Under the pieces are notes generated by a model, which was given only the letters and a program-made list of their open reading frames with translations, searched no databases and was not told where the DNA came from. From the NCBI GenBank assembly GCA_963702235.1, contig CAVPBZ010000026.1, forward strand, positions 62,001 to 126,000: a stretch of DNA of 64,000 nt. Direction: 5' to 3'. The translations under genes and the position numbers were made by a program. The stretch comes from PALSA-505 sp963702235. Its GTDB lineage: Bacteria > Actinomycetota > Actinomycetes > Streptosporangiales > Streptosporangiaceae. This document shows positions 34,858-43,359 of this stretch, one piece after another. Each line of letters starts with the position of its first letter. Within the stretch, counting starts at the first letter, position 1.

Positions 34858-35264
34858 CCCTCATTCCGCGGATTCCGGGTCCGGCCTGCGATTATGCAGT
34901 ACGACCCGGGTCTTGCGGCAAGCCCCCCAGTGCGCTATAGATTGACAGTGGAAGGGAGTGCGCATTCCCTTCTTTCTTGTTCAGCACGTGCCCTGAAGGC
35001 GCTCAATCTAGGGATCCTGGCGGCGGTCGGGTCAACCGCTCTCCGCGATCGTCGAACAGGTCGCCTCCGCTTACCTCGAGGCTCCTGTCGTAGAGAAGCA
35101 CTCACTCGACGCCCCGTAGGAGTCTGGGTCGCCGGCGAGCCGGTCATGCGCATCATGCGACAGCATCACAGCAACCTCCCTGACAGGCGGTCAACGAAGC
35201 TCTCCCGGCGTGGTCACTGGGCCCCGGGTCCGGCTGCTGCGCGCCGTTGTGGTGAGGTGGCGAC
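34858..35264. other. intergenic region in transposon cargo
   Basis: About 400 bp without a recognisable gene. It has TTGACA at 34942 and a 7-bp-arm hairpin (GAAGGGA 34951-34957 with TCCCTTC 34965-34971) followed by TTTCTTGTT, which could act as a rightward terminator or sit in the glycosyltransferase promoter region. Confidence 0.35.
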
Positions 35265-35795
35265 ATGACTGACGAGTGGACAGCGCCTGCGATCGAGCGG
35301 GCGGAACCGGATCGGGTCGCGGGCGAACGGGCGGCGCTCGAACAGTGGCTGGACTTTCACCGCGCCACGCTGCTGATGAAGTGCTCGGGTTTGACGGCGG
35401 GGCAGCTCAAACGACGTGCGGTGCCGTCGTCGCAGCTGTCGCTGCTGGGCCTGGTGCGTCATCTCACCGAGGTGGAGCGGTGGTGGTTCCGGATGAACGC
35501 CAACAGCGAGCAGCTGAACTCCCCGTACGACCCGGAGGAGACCGGCGCCGACTTTAAGGACACGGCCGACGCGGATGCCGCGGCGAACATCGCCGCCTAT
35601 GAGGAGGAGATTGAGGCGGCCCGTGCTGCCCTGGCCGGCAAGAGCCCCGATCTGACCGTGCCGAGCCCGGGCGACGACGCGGCGCCGAGCCGAGACATCC
35701 GCTGGATCTACCTGCACATGATCGAGGAGTACGCCCGGCACAACGGCCACGCTGATCTGCTGCGCGAGGCGATCGACGGCGCAACCGGGGAGTGA
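35265..35795 (+). CDS. DinB-family protein (DUF664, mycothiol-transferase-like)
   Basis: A 176-residue four-helix-bundle protein. Metal-binding His candidates are in GLVRHLTEVERWWF and in EEYARHNGHADLLREAIDG, the typical DUF664 C-terminal motif. This group includes mycothiol- or bacillithiol-dependent S-transferases that detoxify electrophiles. It is a cargo gene of the Tn3 element, next to the divergent glycosyltransferase. A detoxification role is inference from family. Confidence 0.85.
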   Translation: MTDEWTAPAIERAEPDRVAGERAALEQWLDFHRATLLMKCSGLTAGQLKRRAVPSSQLSLLGLVRHLTEVERWWFRMNANSEQLNSPYDPEETGADFKDTADADAAANIAAYEEEIEAARAALAGKSPDLTVPSPGDDAAPSRDIRWIYLHMIEEYARHNGHADLLREAIDGATGE

Positions 35796-35984
35796 GCCCA
35801 GGATGACCGCCCACCGCGGCCAGGGACCCCGGTGAGCTGAGGCTGCCTGGTGACCGGGTTCCGCCGTGGCCGGCGGTTTCAGCCGAGGAGTTCGACGTGC
35901 CCGCTCGTCCCGTGGAGGCGGACCGCTTCGGCCCGGGCGGTCACCTGGCCCACGTCGATCCCCACCGCGGCCACCGCGTTCCGG

Positions 35985-36318
35985 CTGGCGGGCAGCAGGT
36001 CACGGTTTATGACAACCGCGGGATCTGCCAGCATTCGGGGCTGTGTGCAGACCGGCTGCCCACGGCCTTCCACAGCGTCGCGGAGCCCGTTCGTGCCCCC
36101 CAGCGGCGCCCGGATGGACGAGATCATCCGCGCGGTGCGCGACTACCCGTCCGGCGCGCTGTCCCACGGCATCGACGCCGTGGAGGCCCCTACCCCAGGT
36201 TGACTGGGGCTGCAGCCGGCCACCGGCGATCGCGATCGCCCAGGATGGGCCGCACCGGCTCAGCGGCGGCATCGACATCCTCGACACCAACGGCGAGCCG
36301 GTCGAGCGGGCCGCTTAA
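35985..36318 (+). pseudogene. remnant of [4Fe-4S] mono-cluster/CDGSH-type protein
   Basis: Three frames together spell a divergent Fe-S protein: QQVTVYDNRGICQHSGLCAD and LPTAFHSVAEP, then (shifted near 36090) PPSGARMDEIIRAVRDYPSGA, then (shifted near 36195) PQVDWGCSRPPAIAIAQDG ending at TAA 36318. The usual CDGSH zinc-finger tail is missing. Upstream 35880-35985 shows an unidentified minus-strand C-terminus-like stretch. Cargo debris in the transposon. Confidence 0.6.
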
Positions 36319-36551
36319 CTAGCAAGGCCCCGATCCTGTCCGGGGATCTGGGGCAGCCATGTCCGTCCCTCGGCGCGCATAAGCAGATCATCGCTGCGCT
36401 AGCAGCTGCTCGATTCCTCCTCATATCCGCGCCCGCAGCGCGCGGCGCGGTCCAGGAACCCGGCCCGGCCAAATCCACGATCACCGGCCGTACCCCCGGC
36501 CGCCGCCTCGGTCACCATCTCCTGCGACCGGCCTGCAGTGGTGACATCTAG

Positions 36552-37553
36552 ACGAGCGATTCCTAATTCCTTCGTTTACGTTCAGTGATCGAAGGCGGTG
36601 AGGGAGCGCTTGGTTGCCTGCCCGGTCTGGAAGTTGTGCCAGATCGCGGCGGCGAGTGCGAGGACGCGCTGAGCGACCCGGACGGCGACGCCCTCGATGG
36701 TCCGCCCGCCGTGTTGCTCCAGGTCGAGCTGGCCCTTGAGGGTGTCGTTCACCGATTCGATCAGCTGCCGGATTTTCTTCAGCATCGGCTCGCCGGCGCG
36801 CCGGACCTCGGTTTTACGGGACGGGCGCAGCAGGGTGATGCCGTCGGCGGCCAGTGACTGCTGGAACGTCTTGGAGGCGAACCCCTTGTCGGTGATCAGC
36901 AGCAGCCCGCGCCGCTGCCGGACCAGGCCGGCGTCGACCTCGAGCATCGCGGCGAGGACTTCCCGCTCGCCGATCTTCGGATCGGCCAGGGCCCACAAGA
37001 CCGGCATGCCGGACGGGGTGCAGACGAGGTAGAGCCGCAGCCCCCAAAACCAGCGCGAGTGAGACGCGCAGTAGCCGTAGTTCGCCCAGCCGGCCACCTC
37101 CGACCGCCGGGCCGTCGGCCGGGAGGTGCCGCAGGGCACCGGCGTGGAGTCGGCCAGCCAGCCGTGTCGTCCCAGAAGTCGGTATCGCGGGCCAGCAGCC
37201 TGATCACGGTCTTGATCTGGGGTAAGGCGGCGCGCAGCCGCTTGTTATAGCCCGGCTGCTGGGGCAGGAACTGGAACAGGTGACGCAGATGCGCCCGGGC
37301 GTAGCGCAGCCACCTGGCCTCGGAGTGAAACCCGAGCATCGACTGCATCACCGCCAGGCAGATCAGCTCGGAATGACTCAGCGCAGGCGGCCGGCCAGGC
37401 AGCCGCAGCATCCCGTCCCGCTCGTCATCGATCTTGACGTACAGTGCAACCGCGAGGGCGTGCAGTTCACTTTCCACAAAAGATGATCTTTGGGTGCCCT
37501 CGTCTCGCATCTCAAGCGCTTCGGTGAACTGTGATCAATTAGGAATCGCTCGT
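36552..37553. mobile_element. IS982-type insertion sequence nested in the Tn3 element
   Basis: About 1.0 kb, bounded by perfect 21-bp inverted sequences (36548-36568 and 37537-37557; outer bases CTAGACGAGCGATTCC). The outer CTAG on both sides is either part of the ends or a 4-bp target duplication. It contains one frameshifted transposase. It sits between the Fe-S remnant and the right Tn3 end. Confidence 0.85.
36582..37510 (-). pseudogene. IS982-type transposase, frameshifted
   Basis: The first part (from 37510) reads LSHSELICLAVMQSMLGF, RWLRYARAHLRHLF and LPQQPGYNKRLRAALPQIK. Near 37160 (after RDTDFWDD) the frame shifts to LADSTPVPCGTSRPTARRSE, AGWANYGYCASHSRWFWG, LITDKGFASKTFQ and a final HNFQTGQATKRSLTAFDH. 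All DDE-region landmarks of the family survive, so decay is recent or the shift may be an error or programmed. Confidence 0.85.
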
Positions 37554-37639
37554 CTAGGTCACCGCCCAATGAGCTTGGAATGCAAGCCTGATACCCACAT
37601 CCGAACGGCCAGCAGCGATAACCCCGCAAGCTTCAGCGC

Positions 37640-37677
37640 GCTATCGCCACTGGCCGTTCCGTTGTCGCTCAAGCCCC
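37640..37677 (-). repeat. Tn3-type right terminal inverted repeat
   Basis: Complement of the left end: the outer 24 bp match with one difference (position 5, G versus C). The inner 14 bp have diverged and lack GTTAAG. GGTGC follows at 37678-37682. Confidence 0.85.
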
Positions 37678-37682
37678 GGTGC

Positions 37683-37814
37683 GGAGAGATCGGCGTGCCT
37701 GATGACGCATTGCTCGCCGAAGTGATCCGCGAGACGTTGCGGGTCGGCAACGGAGTGCGCGGCGGTGACGACAACCGGAAGCCCGGCCGCTGCGGCGCCG
37801 GAGGGACGTGTCAC
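37683..37814 (-). pseudogene. D-2-hydroxyacid dehydrogenase, N-terminal 44 codons (split by transposon)
   Basis: GTG 37814 with SD GAGGAG opens the first 44 codons (GLPVVVTAAHSVADPQRLAD, EQCVIRHADLS). Codon 44 abuts the GGTGC duplication, and the frame continues at 29574 (APELARAATGGASAVMVG). The promoter region carries the TTGTTAACAA operator at 37930-37939. Confidence 0.88.
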
Positions 37815-37928
37815 GGGTGCTCGCTCCTCAGGGCGATGCGCGGTGCACTCACCGCACGCGGACGCGCCGGCCGCCTCCGTGCCGCCCCGGCCTCCGTCCG
37901 GCCATCACGCTAGGGTGGTGAAGCCGTC

Positions 37929-37940
37929 ATTGTTAACAAA
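37929..37940. promoter_or_regulatory. candidate GntR operator upstream of dehydrogenase
   Basis: ATTGT-TA-ACAAA, with perfect TTGT/ACAA arms, 115 bp upstream of the dehydrogenase start. It places the far side of the transposon in the same regulon as the aldolase/importer genes 10-16 kb away. Confidence 0.5.
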
Positions 37941-38042
37941 TATCGGTTAACGGCAAGTGCGTCAAGAGGAGAGTGCGGTGACGTAATGCGCCTGCAGCGC
38001 GTGCGGGTGGGCGGCGTACAGGAACAGGCATAGATTCGGGAT

Positions 38043-38711
38043 ATGAGCCAGAGCCTGCCGCTGTTCCCGCTCGGCACCGTCCTGTTCCCTGGCCTCCTGC
38101 TCCCGCTGCATATCTTCGAGGAGCGGTACCGGCAGCTGGTCCGGGATCTGCTGGCGAAGCCCGAGCCGCGGCAGTTCGGCGTGATCGCGATCCGCAAAGG
38201 CCGCGAGACCGGCGTGGACGGTGTGTCCGCGCTCTACGAGATCGGCTGCACCGCGACGCTGCGCCAGGTGCGCGAGCACGAGGACGGCCGGTTCGACCTG
38301 GTGACCGCCGGGACGCAGCGGTTCCGGCTGTCCGGCCTCGATTACTCGCGACCGTACCTGGAGGGCGAGGTGGAACTGCTCGCCGAGGACACCGGCGGTG
38401 ACGCGGCCGCTGCAGCCGCGACGGCCGCGGTGCGCCAGGCGTTCCGCGAGTACCTCGTGGTGCTGGCCACCAGCGGGACAGGCGAGGCGGTCATCCCCGA
38501 GCTGCCCGATGAGCCCGTCGTGCTGTCGTACCTGGTGGCGGCCTCGATGGTCGTGGACATGCCAGACCGGCAGGCGCTGCTGACCGAGCCGGACGCGCTG
38601 CGCCGGCTCGAGGCCGAACGGGCGCTGCTGTCCCGGGAGACCGCGATGATGCGCACGTTCACCTCGGCGCCGGCGCCCGGCCTGCGCGACTCGCCGTGGA
38701 GCCCGAACTGA
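38043..38711 (+). CDS. LON peptidase substrate-binding-domain protein
   Basis: A 222-residue protein made only of the LON N-terminal (LAN/PUA-like) domain. LPLFPLGTVLFPGLLLPLHIFEERYR is the hallmark opening, in two overlapping pieces, followed by FGVIAIRKGRE and the GTQRFRL core. There is no ATPase or protease part. Stand-alone members are common in actinobacteria; role unknown. Confidence 0.9.
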   Translation: MSQSLPLFPLGTVLFPGLLLPLHIFEERYRQLVRDLLAKPEPRQFGVIAIRKGRETGVDGVSALYEIGCTATLRQVREHEDGRFDLVTAGTQRFRLSGLDYSRPYLEGEVELLAEDTGGDAAAAAATAAVRQAFREYLVVLATSGTGEAVIPELPDEPVVLSYLVAASMVVDMPDRQALLTEPDALRRLEAERALLSRETAMMRTFTSAPAPGLRDSPWSPN

Positions 38712-38731
38712 TCAGGCTGCGCGGCTGCCGG

Positions 38732-39136
38732 TCATAGCCGGCCGCCGGGCTCCCCGGGCGCCGGCCAGGGCGGAGGCTCTGCGGTCGGCCCCGGCGCCGG
38801 CTCGGCAGCCGGCCCGGCCCCCGGCCTGGCGGCCGCCTCGGCGGCGGACCCTGCGGGGGCTGAGGCACGCGCCGTCCGGCCCGCGGCGGGCCGAGCCGCC
38901 GGGCCCCCGCTCGGCCCCGTCCTGGCCTTGAGCGTGTGCAGCGGCGTGACCTGGCTCCTGACGAACATGCCGAGCAGGGCGGCGACAATCCCGATCACAG
39001 CCCCGGTCTGCGCGGGGCTCCAGTGCCACCAGGAGAAGGCGATGCCGAGCGCGATGAACGCCTGCACCATCGCCGTCGTGGCGGCCGATTCCTGCCGCAC
39101 CCATCCGACCACGTAGTTCCATGCTGTCAGCCACAT
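38732..39136 (-). CDS. small membrane protein with Pro/Ala-rich tail
   Basis: A 134-residue protein with two hydrophobic helices in the first 60 residues (AMVQAFIALGIAFSWWHW and AVIGIVAALLGMFV) and a low-complexity Ala/Pro/Gly tail. I do not recognise a family. The tail is probably cytoplasmic or extracellular linker-like. It ends 21 bp from the convergent LON-domain gene. Confidence 0.45.
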   Translation of the reverse strand: MWLTAWNYVVGWVRQESAATTAMVQAFIALGIAFSWWHWSPAQTGAVIGIVAALLGMFVRSQVTPLHTLKARTGPSGGPAARPAAGRTARASAPAGSAAEAAARPGAGPAAEPAPGPTAEPPPWPAPGEPGGRL

Positions 39137-39186
39137 ATGTTTTCAACTCCACGCGTTTCACCCGTTCTCGGGTTATTGCGCATAGT

Positions 39187-40789
39187 CTCAGCTTCTCGTT
39201 TAACCTGTCCGGCTGATTGGCGGGTGTTTGCCGGGTCTTGCGCTGGCGTGTCCGGCGTGTCGCTGGGCGTGAGCACGGCCTCCGCGTGATCATGGGTTCT
39301 CGCTGAAGGACCAATGATCACCACGAAGGCCGTGATGGACAGCTTGCTGGAGGATGCCGCCGGTGTCGAGCCACTCGCGGTGTTGTCGCGGTTCCGGCTG
39401 GATTTTCATGCCTGCCTGACCGCCCGGCGTGATGAGTTGTCCGAGCTGGCGGACGCGGTGCTGTGCACCGACGGGCCGGTGCGGACGCTGGCCGGGCTGT
39501 CGCTGGCCCCGGAGCACCGGCGTGGCCACGGCGCGTTGTATGACGCGGTGAACCGGGGCCGGATCGCGATCGGCGCGGCTGCGGCGGTCGCTGGCGGGTC
39601 TGCCGTTACCGCGCGCCGCCGACGGCCGGCTGATGCTGGCCGTGGACGTGAGTAACTGGCTGCGGCCGGGCGCGGCGACCAGCCCGGAGCGGTTGTTCTG
39701 CCATGTCTACGGCCGCGGGAAGGGCCAGGCGCAGATGATCCCGGGCTGGCCGTACTCGGTGATCGCCGCGCTGGAGCCGGGCCGCACGTCGTGGACGGCG
39801 GTGCTGGACGCAGTGCGGCTGGGCCCCGGAGGATGACGGGACCGAGGTGACCGCCGCGCAGATCCGCGAGGTCATTACCCGGGTGATCGCTGCCGGGCAC
39901 TGGAGTGAGGGTGACCAGGCCATCCTGGTCATCTTCGACGCCGGCTACGACGTGACCCGGCTGGCCTGGCTGCTCGCCGACCTGCCCGTCGAGCTGCTGG
40001 GACGGCTGCGCAGCGACCGGGTGCTGCAGCTGCCCGCGCCGCCGCGCCCGCCCGGCACCATGGGCCGGCCCCGCAAGCACGGCGGCCAGATGGCCCTCGC
40101 GGACCCGGCGACCTGGCCGGCGCCGCAGGTCACCAGCAGCACGGTGACCACCCGGTACGGGACCGCCGTCGCGGCTGCCTGGGACCGGGTGCACCCGCGG
40201 CTGACCCACCGCGCCGCCTGGTCAGGCCACGACGGTGACCTGCCGGTGATCGAGGGCACCCTGATCCGCCTGCAGGTTGATCACCTGCCCGGTGACCGGG
40301 ATCCCAAGCCGGTGTGGCTGTGGTTCTCCCGTACCGGCAGTGCCCCTGCTGAGGTGGACCGGCTGTGGCAGGCGTTCTTGCGCCGGTTCGATCTTGAGCA
40401 CACCTTCCGCCTGTTCAAGCAGACCCTCGGCTGGACCATCCCGAAGATCCGCGACCCGGCCGCTGCTGACCGGTGGACCTGGATCATCATCACCTGCCAT
40501 GCCCAGCTCCGCCTCGCCCGGCCACTCGCCGCTGACCTGCGCCTGCCCTGGGAACGTCCCGCCCCGCCGGGACGGCTGACCCCAGCCCGCGTCCGCCGCG
40601 GGTTCAGGAACATCTGCGCGACCATCCCCTGCCCAGCCGGTGCGCCAAAACCCGGCAAGCCCGGCCCCGGCCGGCCGCCAGGATCGAAGAACCGCCGCCC
40701 CGCCACCCGCTATGACGCGGGCAAAACCGCCAAAAGGAAACTCGCCCTCAAGGCACGGCGCGAACGCGCAGGTTAAACGGCAAGCTCAG
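39187..40789. mobile_element. insertion sequence with NF041680-type transposase
   Basis: Imperfect terminal inverted repeats (39187-39207 and 40769-40789, 18 of 21 matching, inner CAGGTTAAACG on the right) bracket one broken transposase gene. The transposase stop codon lies inside the right repeat. No clear target duplication was found. Confidence 0.7.
39314..40776 (+). pseudogene. transposase (NF041680-like DDE family), two frameshifts
   Basis: Frame 1 from ATG 39314 reads VLSRFRLDFHACLTARRDEL and SLAPEHRRGHGALYDAVNRG. A shift near 39575 leads to AADGRLMLAVDVSNWLRP and FCHVYGRGKGQAQMIPGWP. A second shift in a CCCC run near 39828 leads to VTAAQIREVITRVIA, LIRLQVDHLPGDRDPKPVW and FDLEHTFRLFKQTLGWT. 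About 485 codons in all. One-base changes would restore it, so sequence error is possible. Confidence 0.85.
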
Positions 40790-40848
40790 GGACCGCCTGT
40801 CCTGTCCCGCGACTCGGCGGAACTTCATGATCCAGGCCGGCCGCGCGG

Positions 40849-41373
40849 TCAGCGCGCGAAGCGCCACCGGGTCGCGCCGTAGGGCTCGGCGGTGGCTACG
40901 CCCAGCGCCGTTCGGTATATAAACCGGTACAAATGCCACGGTGGCGGTCCGGCGCTCGGGGCGCTGAACGGCGCCGTGAACCCGTCGCCGCTGACCTCGG
41001 CCGGCCAGCCGCCGGCGCGGTACCTGGCCGCCGCCTCGGCCAGCACTGCCGGGTCGCTGACCCTGGTCGCCTCGCCCTCCAGCACGAGGTCGATGTCGGC
41101 CAGCCGGACCGACATGGTGCACGCCGGGCTGGCCGCCAGGTTGCGGCTCTTGCGGCTGCCGGGGCCGCTGGTGAAGTACAGGTCGCCGTCGAGCCAGAGC
41201 GCGCCGATGCCGGCCGCGTGCGGGTGACCGTCTGGCTTGACTGTGCCCAGGAACGTCGTGACGTGGGGCGACGGGAGCTCGGCCTCGAGCAGGTCGCGCG
41301 GCCGGTTCCAGGGCAGCGGCGGGTTTCCGTAACGATCGAGGTTCGTCACATCGACGGGCTCTTGATCGGTCAT
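40849..41373 (-). CDS. pyridoxamine 5'-phosphate oxidase-like flavin/F420 split-barrel protein
   Basis: A 174-residue protein from ATG 41373 (SD GGAGGT). FLGTVKPDGHPHAAGIGALW and LYFTSGPGSRKSRNLAASPAC form the split beta-barrel core; the RKSRNL segment binds flavin or F420 phosphate in this superfamily. VLEGEATRVSDPAVLAEAAARY is the usual C-terminal strand/helix. Probably a reductase of unknown substrate. Confidence 0.82.
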   Translation of the reverse strand: MTDQEPVDVTNLDRYGNPPLPWNRPRDLLEAELPSPHVTTFLGTVKPDGHPHAAGIGALWLDGDLYFTSGPGSRKSRNLAASPACTMSVRLADIDLVLEGEATRVSDPAVLAEAAARYRAGGWPAEVSGDGFTAPFSAPSAGPPPWHLYRFIYRTALGVATAEPYGATRWRFAR

Positions 41374-41476
41374 CTGGGCACCTCCGGTCATGGCGGCTGC
41401 TTGCCTCCTGGGGTTGAGACCCGTCCCGGATGCCGGACTCACCGCGATCAGCGCGCCGCGGCGGAATCACGCCCGG

Positions 41477-42145
41477 CTACCGGGTGAGCGCGCTATCGGC
41501 CGCGCGGCCGTACAATTCGGCGGCGCGCCAGCAGTACCAGGCCAGGACCGAGCGGTAGGGGTGGTACGGCTCGCCGAGCGCCTCGAGCTGCTTCGGCGTC
41601 GGCGTCGGGATCCCCCAGGCCAGCCCGAATCCCTTCCTGACCCCCAGGTCGCCCGTCGGCCACACGTCCAGCCGCCGCAGCTGGAACATCAGGAACATCT
41701 CCGCCGTCCATTTGCCGATGCCCCGGACCGCGGACAGCCGCTCGACCAGCTCGGTGTCGCTCTGCCGCCGCAGCCCGTCTGGTTCGAGCACGACCGTCCC
41801 GTCCAGCATCTTGGCCGCCAGATCCTGCAGCGAGGCCGCCTTGTTGCCGGACAGGCCCGCCGCGCGGAGCGCCTCGGCGGGCAGCGACAGCAGCCGCTCC
41901 GGCGTGACCTCGCCGCCCATGGCGGTGATCAGGCGGCCGTGGATGGCGGACGCGGCGGCACCGGCCAGCTGCTGATACGTGATCGCGCGGACCAGCGCCG
42001 CGAAATGGCTGTCCGTGGGCGGCGTCACCCGCGGCAGGCCGGCCTCGGCGACCAGGCGGCGCAGGACGGGATCCCGCTCGGCCAGGATCTTCGCGGCTGC
42101 GGGGTAGCTGCGGGCCGGACGGGTCGATACTGGCGGGTCGGGCAT
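41477..42145 (-). CDS. DNA-3-methyladenine glycosylase II (AlkA/HhH-GPD type)
   Basis: A 222-residue HhH-GPD glycosylase from ATG 42145. The helix-hairpin-helix reads LSAVRGIGKWTAEMFLMF and the catalytic Asp is in WPTGDLGVRKG. AITYQQLAGAAASAIHGRL is the typical early helix. It excises alkylated bases such as 3-methyladenine to start base-excision repair. It lacks the N-terminal Ada-like domains, so it is the short form. Confidence 0.9.
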   Translation of the reverse strand: MPDPPVSTRPARSYPAAAKILAERDPVLRRLVAEAGLPRVTPPTDSHFAALVRAITYQQLAGAAASAIHGRLITAMGGEVTPERLLSLPAEALRAAGLSGNKAASLQDLAAKMLDGTVVLEPDGLRRQSDTELVERLSAVRGIGKWTAEMFLMFQLRRLDVWPTGDLGVRKGFGLAWGIPTPTPKQLEALGEPYHPYRSVLAWYCWRAAELYGRAADSALTR

Positions 42146-42225
42146 GGTCACAGTCTTGCACCGACCGCCGACAGCCGGCGGCGGCAACTGTCCGGGTAGC
42201 CGCAGCCACGGGCCTACGGCCCGTC

Positions 42226-42331
42226 GCCGGGCTGCGGGCTTGGGGCCGCCGGGCTGCGGGCTTGGGGCCGCCGGGCTTGGGGCCGCCGGGCTGCGGGCTT
42301 GGGGCCGCCAGGCTTCGGGCCGCCGGGCTTA
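42226..42331. repeat. GC-rich tandem repeat between alkA-type and DUF985 genes
   Basis: About five imperfect copies of a 22-bp unit (gccgccgggctgcgggcttg) fill the gap between two genes. No coding or operator signal is seen. It could form structured RNA at the 3' end of the DUF952-DUF985 gene. Confidence 0.6.
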
Positions 42332-42342
42332 CGGCGCCGGCG

Positions 42343-43167
42343 TCATCTCGCGGCCGTGCCGTCGCCCGCCGGCGGGACGGTGAAGTCGGCGAAGTCGAAG
42401 CCGGGCGCCACCACGCAGGTGACCAGGACCTCCTGCGGGCCGGCCGGGGCGGCGGCCTGCCAGTGGCCGGCCGGCACCAGCTGCTGGGGCCGCTGCCCGG
42501 CCGCGAGATCAGGGCCCAGCGTGACCTCGGCGGGCACGGCCGCCGGACGCCCGCCGGTGCCGCCGAGCTGCAGCACCAGCGGGCCGCCTGCGTGCCACAG
42601 CCACAGCTCGTCCGAGCGGACGGTGTGCCAGCGGGACCGCTCGCCGGGCGGGAGCAGGAAGTAGATGGCGGTCGCCGCGGCCCGCCTGCCCGGGTAGCCG
42701 GGCGGCTCGCCGCCGGGCTCGGCGGCCCAGGTCTGCCGGTACCAGCCGCCCTCCGGGTGCGGCAGCAGGTCGAGTGCCGCGGCGGTCGCGGGCCGCTGGG
42801 CCAGCGCGGTGTACCGGCCGGCCGGATCCCGGCGCAGGTACCTGACCTCGGTCACCGCCGCCCTTTCCACCGGCCCGTAGACGTGCGGGAACAGCGTCCC
42901 GGCGGGCACGCCCGGCGGCGGCGCCGGGTGCCCGGGCTCGTACCTGACCGGCGCCGACAGCTGCGCCTCGTCCAGGGCCAGCGCGACCAGCGGCTCGCCG
43001 GCCTGCGCGTACAGCGCGTTGGCCACGGCCAGCGTGGTCGGCTCGTCCGGTGAGGCGTGCACGAACGCCGCCGCTGCCGGCGTCCGCGCGGCTTCCCGGG
43101 TTCCCGGCACGTGCGCGGATCCGGGGTCCGAGCGCCAGCGGGACAGCGGTATCAGGTGCCAGATCAT
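42343..43167 (-). CDS. DUF952-DUF985 (cupin_5) fusion protein
   Basis: A 274-residue protein from ATG 43167. The first 110 residues match DUF952 (IWHLIPLSRW, FVHASPDEPTTLAVANALY, LFPHVYGPVERAAV). Residues about 120-270 match DUF985/cupin_5 (LPHPEGGWYRQTWAAE, TAIYFLLPPGERSRWHTVRS, LWLWHAGGPLVL, LVTCVVAPGFDFADF). The two are usually separate proteins. Function unknown; the cupin half may bind a metal or small sugar. Confidence 0.8.
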   Translation of the reverse strand: MIWHLIPLSRWRSDPGSAHVPGTREAARTPAAAAFVHASPDEPTTLAVANALYAQAGEPLVALALDEAQLSAPVRYEPGHPAPPPGVPAGTLFPHVYGPVERAAVTEVRYLRRDPAGRYTALAQRPATAAALDLLPHPEGGWYRQTWAAEPGGEPPGYPGRRAAATAIYFLLPPGERSRWHTVRSDELWLWHAGGPLVLQLGGTGGRPAAVPAEVTLGPDLAAGQRPQQLVPAGHWQAAAPAGPQEVLVTCVVAPGFDFADFTVPPAGDGTAAR

Positions 43168-43359
43168 GCCGACTGTTGTAGCCCGCGGAACCGCCTTGGC
43201 GCCACCTGGCCGGGCTGGCCGCGACGGCCGGCCCCGTAGCGTTCGGGGTCGTGGATTTTCTGACCGGGGGCGGTGGGTAGCTTGGTAGGGACGACCATCC
43301 GGGTTGTCGGCCACCCGGGCCACCGGCCAGCGGGGGCCGCGGGTGCACAGGGGTACCGA

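Larger units (their letters stand above)
29575..37677. mobile_element. Tn3-family transposon, 8.1 kb, flanked by 5-bp duplication
   Basis: The ends are inverted repeats beginning GGGG: 29575-29598 and the complement of 37654-37677 match at 23 of 24 positions. The left end extends to a 38-bp Tn3-type repeat ending GTTAAG. Both sides carry GGTGC (29570-29574 and 37678-37682), the 5-bp target duplication expected of Tn3 elements. Cargo in order: broken tnpA, resolvase, res-like repeats, a small ORF, a glycosyltransferase, a DinB protein, a broken Fe-S gene, and a nested IS982-type element. It splits a D-2-hydroxyacid dehydrogenase gene. tnpA is damaged, so the copy is probably immobile on its own. 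Confidence 0.9.

Noticed and set aside
33634..35795. Antibiotic biosynthetic cluster
   Set aside because: Only one glycosyltransferase is present, with no synthase, sugar-pathway or tailoring partners; the transposon context explains it better.
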